A DNA stretch of 64,000 bases from Streptomyces sclerotialus (GTDB taxonomy: Bacteria > Actinomycetota > Actinomycetes > Streptomycetales > Streptomycetaceae), in contig NZ_JBFOHP010000002.1 of NCBI RefSeq assembly GCF_040907265.1, forward strand, positions 62,001 to 126,000, written 5' to 3'. Positions 51,134 to 60,592 of this stretch are shown here, piece by piece. Each line of letters begins with the position of its first letter. Position 1 is the stretch's first letter. Under the pieces are notes generated by a model that was not told the DNA's origin, did not search any database, and was given only the letters and a program-made list of their open reading frames with translations. A program made the position numbers and the translations under genes.

Positions 51134-51784
51134 ATGAGTCACAACATCGCGTACTCCACCGCTGACCAGGCCGATGTCCTGGCCTTCCTGGGCAGTAACG
51201 GCGAGCTCACGGCCGACCAGCGCCGGCGCCTGGACGGGATGCGTAAGGACGCCCAGGCGCACCAGGAGGACCTGGACCATCAGGGAGTCAACTGGGGGCT
51301 GACGATCCCCGAAGCCCTGGAGCATCTGCTGGCCGGGCGCGCCGACGCCGACGTTCGGTGCGCGGGCAATGCCTACCACTGGGCGCTGCAGCACATCATC
51401 GACCACAACGCCTCCGATCCCTCCCACCTGGGCACCTACTCCAAGCCCGCAACCTTCTTCGGCCTGGTGGACGAGGAGATGCAGCGTCTCGGTGTACCCG
51501 CCGACCTGCTGCCCTACGGTTACCTCTTCGGCGGGCTGCCCGACGCCTTCCCGTACCTCCCGTACTCCCTCGACGGCTACCCGGCCATCGGCCACCTGCC
51601 GCTGGCCAAGGCCAAGCCTGCCGCCGACGCCTACCGCGCCGTCCTGGACCGGCTGGACCACGACTTCCGCTACGACGTCCAGGACCTCATCGAGAAGCTG
51701 GAGGTCGAACACGAGGAGTGGGAGTACGCCACGAAGAAGATCGACTGGTACACGCAGGACACGCTCTTCTTCCAGCTCACCTGA
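51134..51784 (+). CDS. DUF7691-family protein
   Basis: The protein has 216 residues. MSHNIAYSTADQADVLAFLG, WGLTIPEALEHLLAGRADAD, AYHWALQHIIDHNASDPSHL and GYPAIGHLPLAKAKPAADAY are family landmarks, and the end DWYTQDTLFFQLT is also typical. The family is common in Streptomyces and has no known role; no catalytic motif or membrane segment is visible. ATG 51134 is chosen from the conserved N-terminus. It stands alone on the plus strand, divergent from the DGPF/sigma operon. Confidence 0.85.
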   Translation: MSHNIAYSTADQADVLAFLGSNGELTADQRRRLDGMRKDAQAHQEDLDHQGVNWGLTIPEALEHLLAGRADADVRCAGNAYHWALQHIIDHNASDPSHLGTYSKPATFFGLVDEEMQRLGVPADLLPYGYLFGGLPDAFPYLPYSLDGYPAIGHLPLAKAKPAADAYRAVLDRLDHDFRYDVQDLIEKLEVEHEEWEYATKKIDWYTQDTLFFQLT

Positions 51785-52358
51785 AGGCCGCAGCAGCCAC
51801 CACGTGCCCGGTAGCGCGGTACGGTACATACGATACGGCGGAGCCCTGGCAACAGCTCCATTTCCCTTGCCTGCGGGGCTCTTTCGCCCGTACCTGCGGA
51901 ACAGGGCGTGGCCCGCCGCACCGCCCCCGCCGCGCTCCGCCGTTGTCGAGTGCTGCGAGTGCCGGCGGCTGGGCGACGACACGGGGCCGTGGCCGATTGC
52001 GAGGAGCTCGTACGTGCCGTCGGGACAGCCGTGGTCGTGGCGGCCGAGCAGGTCAAGAAGGCCAAGGCCGAGGCCGAGGCCAAGAGCGCAGCGAGTAGGT
52101 TCCGCTCCGAGGCCCGCTGAGACCGGGCGGCCTGTCAGAGACCCAAGGCGGCCCACCGCCGTCATGCCCGGGCGGTCGGCCGGACCGCTCGCGGTGACCG
52201 GCAGCGGAAGAGGCCTGCGGCGGGCGGGTGCGGGCCTCGAAAGTTGATCATTCCTGCGTTCTACCCTTCGCCTTCCACGATTCAGGACAGAAACTGACCG
52301 CAATGGCTCATAGCGTGGTCCCTGACCGACGGAACAGTGACACCGGAAGGCAAAGATC
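51785..52358. other. Intergenic region, possible small remnant
   Basis: About 570 bp. A plus-strand frame (51908-52120) ends in KKAKAEAEAKSAAS, a short repeat-derived run, and an overlapping frame contains VVECCECRRLGDDTGPW. Neither has a convincing start or family. AAGGCCGAGGCCGAGGCC near 52065-52085 is a short tandem repeat. Confidence 0.4.
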
Positions 52359-52922
52359 ATGACCGTCAACGAGCTGACCGCCCGCGACCTGACTGAGGCC
52401 GGGGCCCCGGCCGTAACCGGTGAGCGCGCCGAATTGCTGGAGATGCTGGCCAAGCACCGGCACTTCCTGCGCTTCACCACCCGTGACCTCACCGATGAGC
52501 AGGCCGGGCTGCGAACCACCGCCAGCGAGCTTTGCCTGGGCGGCCTGATCAAGCACGTCACCACGGTCGAGCGGAACTGGGTGGACTTCATCCTGAACGG
52601 CCCGTCGGCAATGGGAGACTTCACGGCCATGACCGAGGCCGACTGGGCCCGGCGGGCCGACGAGTTCCGACTGCTGCCCGGTGAGACGCTGGCCGGTGTA
52701 TTGGCCGACTACGCCGAGGTGGCCCGTCGGACCGACGACCTGGTCGCCACTCTGCCCGACCTGGAGACCGTGCGGCCGCTGCCGAAAGCCCCGTGGTTCG
52801 AGCCCGGCGCGCAGTGGTCAGCCCGCCGGGTGCTGATGCACATCATCGCCGAGACCGCTCAGCATGCCGGCCACGCCGACATCATCCGCGAGTCCCTGGA
52901 CGGCGCCAAAAGCATGGGCTGA
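52359..52922 (+). CDS. DinB-family protein (DUF664-like)
   Basis: The protein has 187 residues in a four-helix DinB fold. The metal-binding His residues are expected in GGLIKHVTTVERNWVDFI (first His), ARRVLMHIIAETAQHAGHAD (second and third His). TTRDLTDEQAGLRTTASELC is the usual start of the domain. DinB-like proteins in actinomycetes act as metal-dependent, often mycothiol-linked, transferases or isomerases. ATG 52359 has GGAAGG upstream. It is a single gene between two non-coding stretches. Confidence 0.88.
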   Translation: MTVNELTARDLTEAGAPAVTGERAELLEMLAKHRHFLRFTTRDLTDEQAGLRTTASELCLGGLIKHVTTVERNWVDFILNGPSAMGDFTAMTEADWARRADEFRLLPGETLAGVLADYAEVARRTDDLVATLPDLETVRPLPKAPWFEPGAQWSARRVLMHIIAETAQHAGHADIIRESLDGAKSMG

Positions 52923-53717
52923 CCGGCGGCGTGGTCAAGGATTGTGCGGCGGGTCGTCCACGGAGCCACAGTCGGATCGCGGCGACAGTGACCGTTCCGT
53001 GAAAGACATACGCTCTCTTGCCGTACCGGGTCGGTACAGCTCAGACGCCCTTGAGTGCATGAATGGCCGACTCGACTTCTTCCCTGCGGGCATAACGTGC
53101 CCGCAGGGAACCAGCGGACGCCCGCCTCGGCTACCGCGCCGTCGGCGGTTGGCCCTTCCACTGCCGGCGCTGTCGCGGACATCAGCGCCAACGCGGCTAC
53201 ACGCCTCAGAGGCGTCCCGAAAGTGCGGCAGGTGCCCGTAGGTAACGGCACCTCATGTTTCTCTGGTGTAGCAGCGTTACGCCCATCGGGCGGAAGCCCA
53301 GTTTCACTGTTCCCCGGGCGAGGTGCCGACGGGTGCGGTTGACGGCTCACACAGGCCAAGCGGGCTTCGCCGTCGTCGTTCAGTTCGGGCACAGGGGCGG
53401 GGGCGGCTGGCCTCATCGGGGTTTCCTCGGGGCCATCGGTCATCGGGTGGGGCGAAGTCGTCGTCAGCGATGCGGACACGGGGCTATTCACCGCGGCCCT
53501 TGGACAGCGGCCAGCGGCAGTGGCCAGCGGCCAGCGGCCAGCGGCCAGCGGCCAGCGGCCAGCGGCCAGCGGCCAGCGGCAGACACTGTGCGTGCTCCCT
53601 GCACTCACAAGGGTGGCCTTCACATCATCCTTGCTCATGGCTCCCGGCACCTCCGGCTCATCACACCCGTCGAGATGGCCCTAGAGCCATCAGCTCCGGT
53701 CGACAACTCGTAAATGC
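52923..53717. other. Long intergenic region with a hairpin and a 7-bp array
   Basis: It contains a perfect 13-bp stem, TTCCCTGCGGGCA (53080-53092), with loop TAACG and its complement at 53098-53110. It also holds an uninterrupted 7-bp array GGCCAGC in eight copies (53522-53577), with degenerate flanking copies from 53506. Open frames across the region are low-complexity translations of the array and are not called. Confidence 0.7.
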
Positions 53718-54497
53718 ATGGACAGCTCCCCGCAGCACTCGGCAAAGTGGCCGTTTGTGACGAGCAGTGAGCTATGGACGCGTGCGACCGCCGATCGCTA
53801 CGACGCTGAAGAGAGTGAGATGTACTCGGCCGCTGTCCTCGGGCCGACCCTCGCCTTCCTCACCGAACTCGCCGGAGACGGCCGGGCGCTGGAATTCGCC
53901 ATCGGAACCGGACGAGTGGGCGTGCCGCTCCGGGAACGCGGCGTGCCCGTTGCGGGCATCGAACTGTCCCAGCACATGGCGGCGGTCCTGCGGCGAAAAA
54001 TCGACGAGGACATGCTTCCGGTCACCATCGGGGACATGGCCACGACCGTCGTCCCCGGCGAGTTCACCCTGGTCTATCTCGTCTACAACACGATCACGAA
54101 CCTGCTCACGCAGAACGAACAGGTCGAGTGCTTCCGCAACGCCGCACGTCACCTTGCGCCCGGCGGCCGATTCGTCATCGAACTGGGCGTACCGCCGCTA
54201 CGGTTCCTGCCGCCCGGGCAGGTGGCGGTGCCGTTCGACGTCTCCGACCGGCATCTCGGCTTCGACACCTTCGACCTGGTCGAGCAGATCCTCGTCTCGC
54301 ACCATTTCACCCGCGACGGCGAAGACGGCCGCTATCGCCGCGGCAACTCCCGGCACCGGTACGCGTGGCCGGCGGAACTCGACCTGATGGCACGGATCGC
54401 GGGGCTCGAGCTGGAACGGCGAGTCGCGGACTGGGACGGGGCGCCGTTCACCCAGGACTCCGCAAAGCACATCTCCGTGTGGCGCAAGCCGGCCTGA
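53718..54497 (+). CDS. SAM-dependent methyltransferase
   Basis: The protein has up to 259 residues. The SAM-binding motif is RALEFAIGTGRVGVPLRERG with the acidic loop VAGIELSQHMAAVLR, then GDMATTVVPGEFTLVYLVYN and LAPGGRFVIELGVP. This is the class I fold of a group common in Streptomyces (LW-RA-AERYDAEESEM start). GTG 53757 is equally plausible and would place the start at the family N-terminus (TSSELWTRATADRYDAEESE). The substrate is unknown. No operon partner is visible. Confidence 0.88.
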   Translation: MDSSPQHSAKWPFVTSSELWTRATADRYDAEESEMYSAAVLGPTLAFLTELAGDGRALEFAIGTGRVGVPLRERGVPVAGIELSQHMAAVLRRKIDEDMLPVTIGDMATTVVPGEFTLVYLVYNTITNLLTQNEQVECFRNAARHLAPGGRFVIELGVPPLRFLPPGQVAVPFDVSDRHLGFDTFDLVEQILVSHHFTRDGEDGRYRRGNSRHRYAWPAELDLMARIAGLELERRVADWDGAPFTQDSAKHISVWRKPA

Positions 54498-54989
54498 GGC
54501 TGCCTCTCCATTCAGTCGCGAAGCCGGCGCGTCAGCCGGGAGATCCGGCTTCCTGTCCTCCTGGCCTACCGCAGCCGACGCATGGCGCGAACGGGCTGGC
54601 AGGCACCCAGCGAGATCGAACGGCAGCTGCACGAAGCGAAGCTGCGGGTCAACTCGGTTGGATACTTTGATGTGCTGGCGCGTACGTAACTGTACTGGGC
54701 TGTACTGGGCTGCACTGGGCTGTTCTGAGCTGAGTCGCGTTCATGACACGCCGACGGCCGCACTCCCCTGCCCTGCCCCGGCCTCCGATTCCCGACCCGG
54801 TAGCTGGTCTGTTCTGCCGGCCGCAGAGCGGCCGGCAGGACAGAATGATCGCGAGGTGGCACTGAGGGCGGCATCGATGCTGACTGCTTCCTCACCCACC
54901 GCGTGACCGGCCGGCTCGGCGAGCACTCGTGGAAGGTGGCCAGCACTCGTGGAAGGTGGCGGATCTCCTACTACGACGCCCCACGCCCG
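54498..54989. other. Intergenic region with gene remnant and repeats
   Basis: A plus-strand frame reads RRMARTGWQAPSEIERQLHE then AKLRVNSVGYFDVLART and ends at 54690. It looks like the start of a lost gene. It breaks exactly at a 10-bp array (TGTACTGGGC type, four copies, 54691-54730). A 20-bp unit (AGCACTCGTGGAAGGTGGCC) is doubled at 54922-54961. Confidence 0.5.
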
Positions 54990-55285
54990 GACCGGGTACT
55001 CCAAAACCGCCTGCTGAGTCGTCATCACCTTCCTGCCTGGCATGCGCGACTCGGAGATCGATATCTTCGGCAGATCTGCCTGAGCATCCAGCGGGCCTCC
55101 GACGGCCACGCCTACCGAGACCGGCTGAGCAGTCTGGCCTCCAAGAGCGAAGAAGACCACAACGTGGAGGCTACCTGGATCGTCATCCCTCCAGTTGCCG
55201 GGGCCATCACCGTCCTCGAACGGTTTCAGCCCGATGACCGGCGACCGACCCTACCTGTTCGCACCAGCACCCAGCTCACACAGCC
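54990..55285 (+). pseudogene. Tyrosine-recombinase/integrase remnant
   Basis: Across two frames the plus strand reads VITFLPGMRDSEID, then LSIQRASDGHAYRDRLSSLA, then NVEATWIVIPPVAGAITVLE, then a DRPYLFAP end. Actinomycete phage-type integrases share YLTGMRDSE (with the catalytic Arg), a beta-hairpin of this kind, and EAAEWVTIAPVADAIAVLERL followed by LFAG. The frameshift after RDSEIDI and the missing flanks make it a pseudogene. It points to past integration of a mobile element here. Confidence 0.6.
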
Positions 55286-55447
55286 ACCTCCAACTCGTAC
55301 CTCCACCTCCTCACTTCCCCACTCCCCCACCCGAGCCCCGCCAGCGCCTTCTCAACCAACCATCGGCACTCCAGGCCAGCAGCTACGCCGTACGCCAACC
55401 ACCGCCCCCTCAACTACACCTAGGGGCGGATTGGTGCGCCGATCCTG

Positions 55448-55963
55448 TCAGGAAACGGGCAGCCGCCACAGCCGTGACCGCGCTCTGACTCGTTCAGCGG
55501 GCGCCTCGCGAACGAGGTGGTAGAGATTCTCGAAGTACTCCTGCCACCGGTTGGGATCCGGCAAGCCGTTCTGCGCGCGCTTGGCCCGTTCCACGGCCAC
55601 CAGCGGCTCCATGTGCTCCCACACCGAGATCACCGATCCTCCCAGGTAGCCGGAGACAGGCTCAACGTCCACCACACCGTGTGCGACGAGCGCGCCCAGG
55701 TTGTCGTAGTACCAGCCCAGTTCCCGCACCAGGTCACGCCCTTCCTGAGGCAGGCCGGCCAGGCCGAGGGACAGGTCGCAGGAAGGCAGTTCCTCGTGTA
55801 CAAACGTCCGCGCCTGGCCCAGCCGTACGGTCCGGTGCTCTCTGAACAGATCCACCACTACTGGCAGCATGTTGGCGTGCTCAGAGAGTCGTATCTGCCG
55901 CCATGACACCGCTCCGGACACCCCGAGCGCCACCAACGACACAATCAACGCAGCAACTTCCAC
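55448..55963 (-). CDS. DUF4760-like single-pass membrane protein
   Basis: The protein has 171 residues. One N-terminal membrane segment (EVAALIVSLVALGVSGAVSW) is followed by a helical cytosolic domain (NMLPVVVDLFREHRTVRLGQ, LVRELGWYYDNLGALVAHGV, SVWEHMEPLVAVERAKRAQN, YFENLYHLVRE). The pattern fits DUF4760-like proteins found near toxin, phage-defence or conjugation genes. GTG 55963 is used, with GGAG nine bases upstream. Function is unknown. An integrase remnant lies just downstream. Confidence 0.75.
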   Translation of the reverse strand: MEVAALIVSLVALGVSGAVSWRQIRLSEHANMLPVVVDLFREHRTVRLGQARTFVHEELPSCDLSLGLAGLPQEGRDLVRELGWYYDNLGALVAHGVVDVEPVSGYLGGSVISVWEHMEPLVAVERAKRAQNGLPDPNRWQEYFENLYHLVREAPAERVRARSRLWRLPVS

Positions 55964-56238
55964 CGAATCTCCTACTCAACATCCTGCACTCTTCCCTCAC
56001 TCTTCCGTCCTGGCTCTTTCAAGTCGAGGAAAACCTGGCTGCTCCCCATGTGGACGATCAGCCGTACACGGCTACGGGCCTCTGTGTCACGGGGGCGCCC
56101 GGCCGAGTTCGATGTATCTCCCAATCAGAGGCGTGACAGCACATTTTGGTGCTTTGCCCGTAAGAGCGGCGTCCTCGGTGGTAGTGCCTGGGTTCCGCTT
56201 GTGCCGTGGCTGGATAGTGCCCGACTGTCACACGCATC

Positions 56239-56833
56239 GTGTTGCTGGGCTTGACGGCTTTCTGGGGAGGGGTGGAGCTGACGCGGGCCATCGACAACCA
56301 CGCCGTAGCGGCAGCGACTGACCTCTATGCCCTCGCCACCAACAACGAGCGCCTCGCGCCCCCGCGCCCCCGCGAGACGAACACGGGCTTGCAAAAGCCG
56401 AGCACGGACCTGCCGGGAGTGTCCAAGGTTCCCAGGGCTGCTGAGCGCCCGCGGGCCCCTCGAGCAACGGAGCCGGCGCTACCGGACTCGGGCCGATTGA
56501 AGGAGATCGCTACCGAGCTGCGGCCGCTCCTGGCACAGTTCGCTCGCGCCGGCACCACGACAACCTGGTCTCACATTCGGCGGCGCCTGCCTGGCCTGCC
56601 TCGTCTCCACCGTGATGACCAATGCATGGTCCTGGGACTGGTGGATGAGGACCGTCGGAAGATGAACCGCTGCTCTCGGCGCTAGTCACCGTCGGGGAAC
56701 GGCAGATGCATCCGCGCTTTCCCGTCATCGCCGAACAGCTCGCCCTGCCTATGGCGTCCCGCGCTTCCGACCAACGTATGACATGGACGTACGAAGTCCT
56801 CAACGTGCATCACCACTGGCGTCATCGGCGCTG
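56239..56833 (+). pseudogene. Mobile-element-associated hypothetical protein, frameshifted
   Basis: The frame from GTG 56239 reads through SGRLKEIATELRPLLAQFAR and IRRRLPGLPRLHRDDQCMVL and stops at 56685. The conserved continuation PSEDEPLLSALVTVGERQMH then PRFPVIAEQLALP and YEVLNVHHHWRHRR is in another frame, so a single shift near 56655 has broken the gene. Proteins with this DQPLLSAL-PRFP-IA-QLG ending are frequent on Streptomyces plasmids and integrative elements. It fits with the nearby integrase remnant. Confidence 0.6.
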
Positions 56834-56891
56834 AGAACCCGTATCTAGAGCTGAAGAACCCGCATCTAGAGCTGAGCCCCGCATCTAGAAC
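56832..56891. repeat. 20-bp tandem repeat, three copies
   Basis: GAGAACCCGTATCTAGAGCT-type units occur three times with small differences, starting immediately at the end of the preceding pseudogene. TCTAGA appears in each copy. Confidence 0.85.
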
Positions 56892-57482
56892 GGAAAGTAC
56901 TGTGGCAGCGGGCCACCTGCTCGGCATCACGGCACGTCGGTGGTACCGACGGCTCCACGGGGGCCGGTTGCGCGCCCAGGCACTTCAGATCGCCGACGCG
57001 GTGGAGGAGCTCCACGCCCCGCTCGCCCGCTTGCCCCCTCGCCCGATAGCCTGCTCGCCCGATTGCCCGCTTGGGCAGGAAGGGCCGCGCCCGCGCCGTT
57101 GGCGCGGGCATAGCGCGGCGCGGCGAGCGTGTTGCCTGGCAGGTGATGTACGTGGACTTCGCGCAGCCCTACCTCTTGTCCCCCTCCCTCCTCAGCCGCC
57201 GACGGCGTCGCGGGCATGGTGTCGGGCAGGGTGGCGGCGTGGGCCCGCTGGGGGCGAACTCACGCCAGCGTCCATATTGCAGGGGGGTCAGGATGCGGAT
57301 ACAGAACGGCTCGCGGACCTCGGGCCCACCGGGGGGGTGCGGGCGGTGGCGGACTGCGCCGCGAGCAGGATGTGCATGTGCATGCCGACCTGGCGGCCCA
57401 TGAAGAGTCCGCGGCGCGGCCCCGGGCCGAGCTTGTTCCCTGCCGTTCCCCGCCCCCTGAGAAACAGCCCCCAGCACGTCTT
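56892..57482. other. Intergenic region, no supported gene
   Basis: Nearly 600 bp downstream of the pseudogene. A long plus-strand frame is present, but its translation is Arg/Pro/Cys-rich and lacks family motifs. Imperfect CGCCCGCTTGCCC-type repeats occur near 57020-57075. Confidence 0.4.
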
Positions 57483-57499
57483 CCCCCGGCGGCCGGGGG
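57483..57499. terminator. Putative terminator hairpin
   Basis: CCCCCG-GCGGC-CGGGGG forms a strong 6-bp GC stem, 20 bp beyond the stop of the minus-strand PPOX-fold gene. A larger pairing between AGCCCCC (near 57469) and GGGGGCT extends it. There is no T-run. Confidence 0.45.
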
Positions 57500-57519
57500 C
57501 TGCCTTATGTGCAGGCTCA

Positions 57520-58065
57520 CTAGAAGGTGTAGCGAGTGTGGCTGAACACCTGGCCGTCGTGCCCGAAGCCGTACGCCGTGCCGGGTGTCACTGCGAACAG
57601 CAGGTCGTTGCCCTTGCGGATGCTGTCGCCGAAGCCGTAGAAGGTCCCCTCCGGCGAGGTGATGTGGTCCCCGTACTGCGCCTCGAACGCGGCGATGACT
57701 TCGTCCTGCCGCGCCGGATCCGTCACCCGCTCCGCCGTGCCCTCGATCACGATGTCGAGCCCCTCGGAGAGTGAGTTGTGCCCTGTGGTGAGTGCGCAGT
57801 GAGCATTGGCGGCCAGGTTCTTCGCCTTCTGCTCGCCCGGCCCGGTGCTGAAGTGCAGCGCCCCGTCGTGCCAGGCGGCGATCACCGGCGTGACGTGCAG
57901 CCGGCCGTCCGGCCGCACCGTGGTGATCCAGAAGATCTCGGCGGCCCGCAGTCGGCGCTGGGCCTCGGCCCAGTCGGTGGCTGTGACGTCCTCCGCGCCC
58001 GGGCGCGGGTTGAGCGCGGAGCTGTAACGGACGTCGAGCTCGGTCTTGGGCTGCTTCGGAGTCAT
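57520..58065 (-). CDS. Pyridoxamine-5'-phosphate-oxidase-fold protein (FMN or F420 binding)
   Basis: The protein has 181 residues. The split-barrel motif is FWITTVRPDGRLHVTPVIAA then LHFSTGPGEQKAKNLAANAH and CALTTGHNSLSEGLDIVIEG. The C-terminus DLLFAVTPGTAYGFGHDGQV and SHTRYTF matches F420/FMN-binding members of the family in actinomycetes. They typically reduce small molecules or bind flavins. The ATG at 58065 is preceded by AGGGAAGGAG. It is monocistronic, flanked by a terminator-like hairpin and a decayed gene. Confidence 0.88.
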   Translation of the reverse strand: MTPKQPKTELDVRYSSALNPRPGAEDVTATDWAEAQRRLRAAEIFWITTVRPDGRLHVTPVIAAWHDGALHFSTGPGEQKAKNLAANAHCALTTGHNSLSEGLDIVIEGTAERVTDPARQDEVIAAFEAQYGDHITSPEGTFYGFGDSIRKGNDLLFAVTPGTAYGFGHDGQVFSHTRYTF

Positions 58066-58210
58066 GCGAAACTCCTTCCCTCTTCGTGTAACGAAGGCTA
58101 CTCAGCCCGGCCCGGCGGCGCTCAGGCCTGGCTTCTGACTAAGGTCAATAAGCAACGAGGAGCACGAGGAACAGTACAAGCAGGGCTCTTCTGCTCGCGG
58201 TATACCGCAA

Positions 58211-58268
58211 TCGTCAGCCAGGAACCTTGCCGTCCGGAATCGTCAGCCAGGAACCTTGCCGTCCGGCC
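58211..58268. repeat. 29-bp direct duplication
   Basis: Two adjacent copies (58211-58239, 58240-58268) duplicate the last ~20 bp of a decayed minus-strand gene, including its stop codon. Confidence 0.85.
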
Positions 58269-58565
58269 CCGCCGCCGTCGCGTTCAGGAACTCGGCTCCG
58301 ACCAGGTCGGTGGTGACGCTGAGGTCGGCCATGGTCGCCACGAAGGCATCCCGCAGCCGCTTGTGCCAGCCCGCCCACCAGGTAGGAGTCGCCCGTCTGG
58401 GTGCTGAGGTCGATCAGCCAGGAGCCGGGCAGCGAGGGGGCGAAGGCGGGTTGCCGGTGTGGTAGATAGATTCGTTCAGGCCGACGGTAAGACCGCTGGC
58501 GGTTGCAGCGAAGGGCGCGTTGCCGTCGACCGCGACCAGGTACCGGATTCTGCACTCCTCGTCGA
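58240..58565 (-). pseudogene. Decayed gene of unknown family (two frameshifts)
   Basis: Successive minus-strand pieces read DEECRIRYLVAVDGNAPFAA then SGLTVGLNESIYHTGN, next (another frame) GSWLIDLSTQTGDSYLVG, then GWHKRLRDAFVATMADLSVT and LVGAEFLNATAAGPDGKVPG with a stop. The residue patterns are protein-like throughout, so at least two indels separate them. A 7-bp array (GGTCAGC, 58571-58598) sits directly at the 5' break. I do not recognise the family. Confidence 0.5.
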
Positions 58566-59126
58566 TCGGCGGTCAGCGGTCAGCGGTCAGCGGTCAGCAC
58601 CGAACGTAGGGCTCTTCCATCGCATTTCGGCCGGAATACGCCGGTGGTGTCAGGCGAACTTCCCGTTGAGGAGCGGGTGCTCGCCCGGGACCTCGCACTC
58701 CACCACGTCGTAGACAGCGGGGGCGCGTCGCTGTTGGCAGCCCGCTTGAACTCGCCGGTTCTCTCATCGGAGCACCTCCAAGGCATTGGTTACCTGTTCC
58801 TGGTTCAGCGTGGGCTTCGCTCAACCGCTCGCGATCGGCGGCCGGGGCAACGCGGCATGAATGTTCACCAGAGGAGGCGCCACTGCATGAAGGCGCCTGC
58901 GGTTTGTGACAGCTTCTTCGGCGGACGTCCCCTCACCACCGGGACCGCCCGAATCCCGCAAGCCCCGCAAGCTCGGTAAGACCCGGAAGACCTGCAAGCC
59001 CCGCAAGCCCCACAGGTCGGACCTAGGCGGCCCTCGTCCCAGGCTCTGACCCGCCACGGACCCAGCGAAGAGTTCATTCGGCCCGTAAAGTCTCAACTCC
59101 GTTGTTCGACAACACTGGAGGAACAC
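58566..59126. other. Intergenic region with repeats and gene fragments
   Basis: GGTCAGC is repeated four times at 58571-58598. A minus-strand fragment reads VYDVVECEVPGEHPLLNGKF and stops near 58650, probably the end of another lost gene. CCCCGCAAG-type 9-mers repeat at 58955-59010, about 115 bp before the next start codon. Confidence 0.5.
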
Positions 59127-59771
59127 ATGGCGCAGTTATTGAGAGTCCAGAACTTCAACGTCTCGAGTGACGGCATCGGTGCCGGTGAGGACCAGAGCTT
59201 GGAGAGTCCGTTCGGCCATGTCAATCCCGAGAAGCTCTTCGCCTGGGCCGGCGCCACGGCCAGCTGGCCGATGCGCACCGATCCCGGGGGGAGCCGAGGT
59301 CTGGACGATTACTTCACGCGGGACTACGCGCGCAACATCGGTGCCGAGATCATGGGCCGCAACAAATTCGGGCCCCAGCGCGGGCCCTGGCAGGACCATG
59401 AGTGGCGCGGTTGGTGGGGTGACGAGCCCCCGTTCCGCACTCCGGTGTTCGTCATGACGCACCACAAGCGTCCTTCGTTCACGCTCTCCGACACCACGTT
59501 CCACTTCGTCGACGGCGACCCGGCCACGGTTCTCGAACAGGCGCGGGAGGCCGCGCAGGGCAAGGACATCCGCCTCGGCGGCGGGGTCACCACCATCCGG
59601 CAGTTCCTCGACGCCGGCCTCGTCGACACCATGCATGTGGCGGTCTCGCCGGTGAAGCTCGGATCCGGACTGCGACTCTGGGAGTCCCCCGATGAGCTGC
59701 TCGACCGGTTCCATCTGGAGGTCGTGCCCAGCCCGAGCGGTGTGACGCACCACCTGTTCTGGCGCAGGTGA
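59127..59771 (+). CDS. Dihydrofolate-reductase/RibD C-terminal-fold protein
   Basis: The protein has 214 residues. The fold is shown by LRVQNFNVSSDGIGAGEDQS at the start, IGAEIMGRNKFGPQRGPW, VFVMTHHKRPSFTLSDTTFH, and the cofactor-region LGGGVTTIRQFLDAGLVDTM then VSPVKLGSGLRLW. This is the RibD C-terminal domain group, whose members are NADPH-binding reductases of mostly unknown substrate. TGGAGGAAC precedes the ATG. The gene is monocistronic; its upstream region contains a 9-bp repeat array. Confidence 0.9.
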   Translation: MAQLLRVQNFNVSSDGIGAGEDQSLESPFGHVNPEKLFAWAGATASWPMRTDPGGSRGLDDYFTRDYARNIGAEIMGRNKFGPQRGPWQDHEWRGWWGDEPPFRTPVFVMTHHKRPSFTLSDTTFHFVDGDPATVLEQAREAAQGKDIRLGGGVTTIRQFLDAGLVDTMHVAVSPVKLGSGLRLWESPDELLDRFHLEVVPSPSGVTHHLFWRR

Positions 59772-59940
59772 CCGTCCTCAGGGCAGCCCCGGGAGGCCAA
59801 TAGCGGAGTGGGGCTGCCCTGAGGCGGGCCGTTGAGTCATGCCTCAAGTTGTCCGCTGGCCTTGGCGGTTGAGCAGATACGTTCGTCCGGTGGGGTGTTT
59901 GGTGCATTCGAAACACATCTGGAGGAGAGGCAGGGGAAAA

Positions 59941-60190
59941 TGAGCGAAGACCACCGGTGGATGTCATCGCGATCACGGGAGCGTTGGCCGAACAGGGCGT
60001 AACGGTGCTGCTCAAGGCTGACGCCGAGCGGATTACAGAGAGACGCCGACCTTGGACCTTCGTAGCCAGCGGGGCCGTTGCGTGAGGACTCCCTTGCGCG
60101 AACCGATGCCACGTCGGTGCAGCAATGCCTCGCAGTGTGTTTGCCCCGCCTGCGTGAGGCGCATCCAGAATCGCCACAGCGAGCTGTTCC
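59941..60190 (+). pseudogene. Small hypothetical protein gene, frameshifted
   Basis: After ATG 59941 (MSEDH) the protein-like frame is VIAITGALAEQGVTVLLKAD then AERITERRRPWTFVASGAVA with a stop. The continuation REDSLARTDATSVQQCLAVC then LPRLREAHPE lies in another frame. Streptomyces encode an intact ~100-residue protein with this arrangement. Two frameshifts break it here. Function is unknown. Confidence 0.5.
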
Positions 60191-60592
60191 TGAACGTCGT
60201 CGACTACGGTCGTCGACAACGACAGCGCCCCGGGCACGGCCGTCGAGCAGTGGAACTTCAAGGGCAGCGGCCGACCCGCACTCAGCAGGCTCTTGCCGGA
60301 GCGGCAGTGGAGCAGCAGCCGCCGCAGTTCGGCGACGTCCAGCTGCGGTACCGGGATGGATGTGCAGGGGCTTCGCCTACTGGACCCGCTGGCCTGGTCC
60401 GGCGAGACCGCGGCCGTGCACGCGAGACGCGCGTCCGGGCCGTGCGATCCGGCGGCGCGATGGCCGTGAGGCGTCGAGCCACGCCAGAAGCAGAACCTTC
60501 CATAGTGCCCACCCACGAGCCCACGCCCGCGCTGTTCTGCCGACCGTGAAGACTGGCCCGACCGGGCTCGTCAATCACTACAGTCCAGTCTC

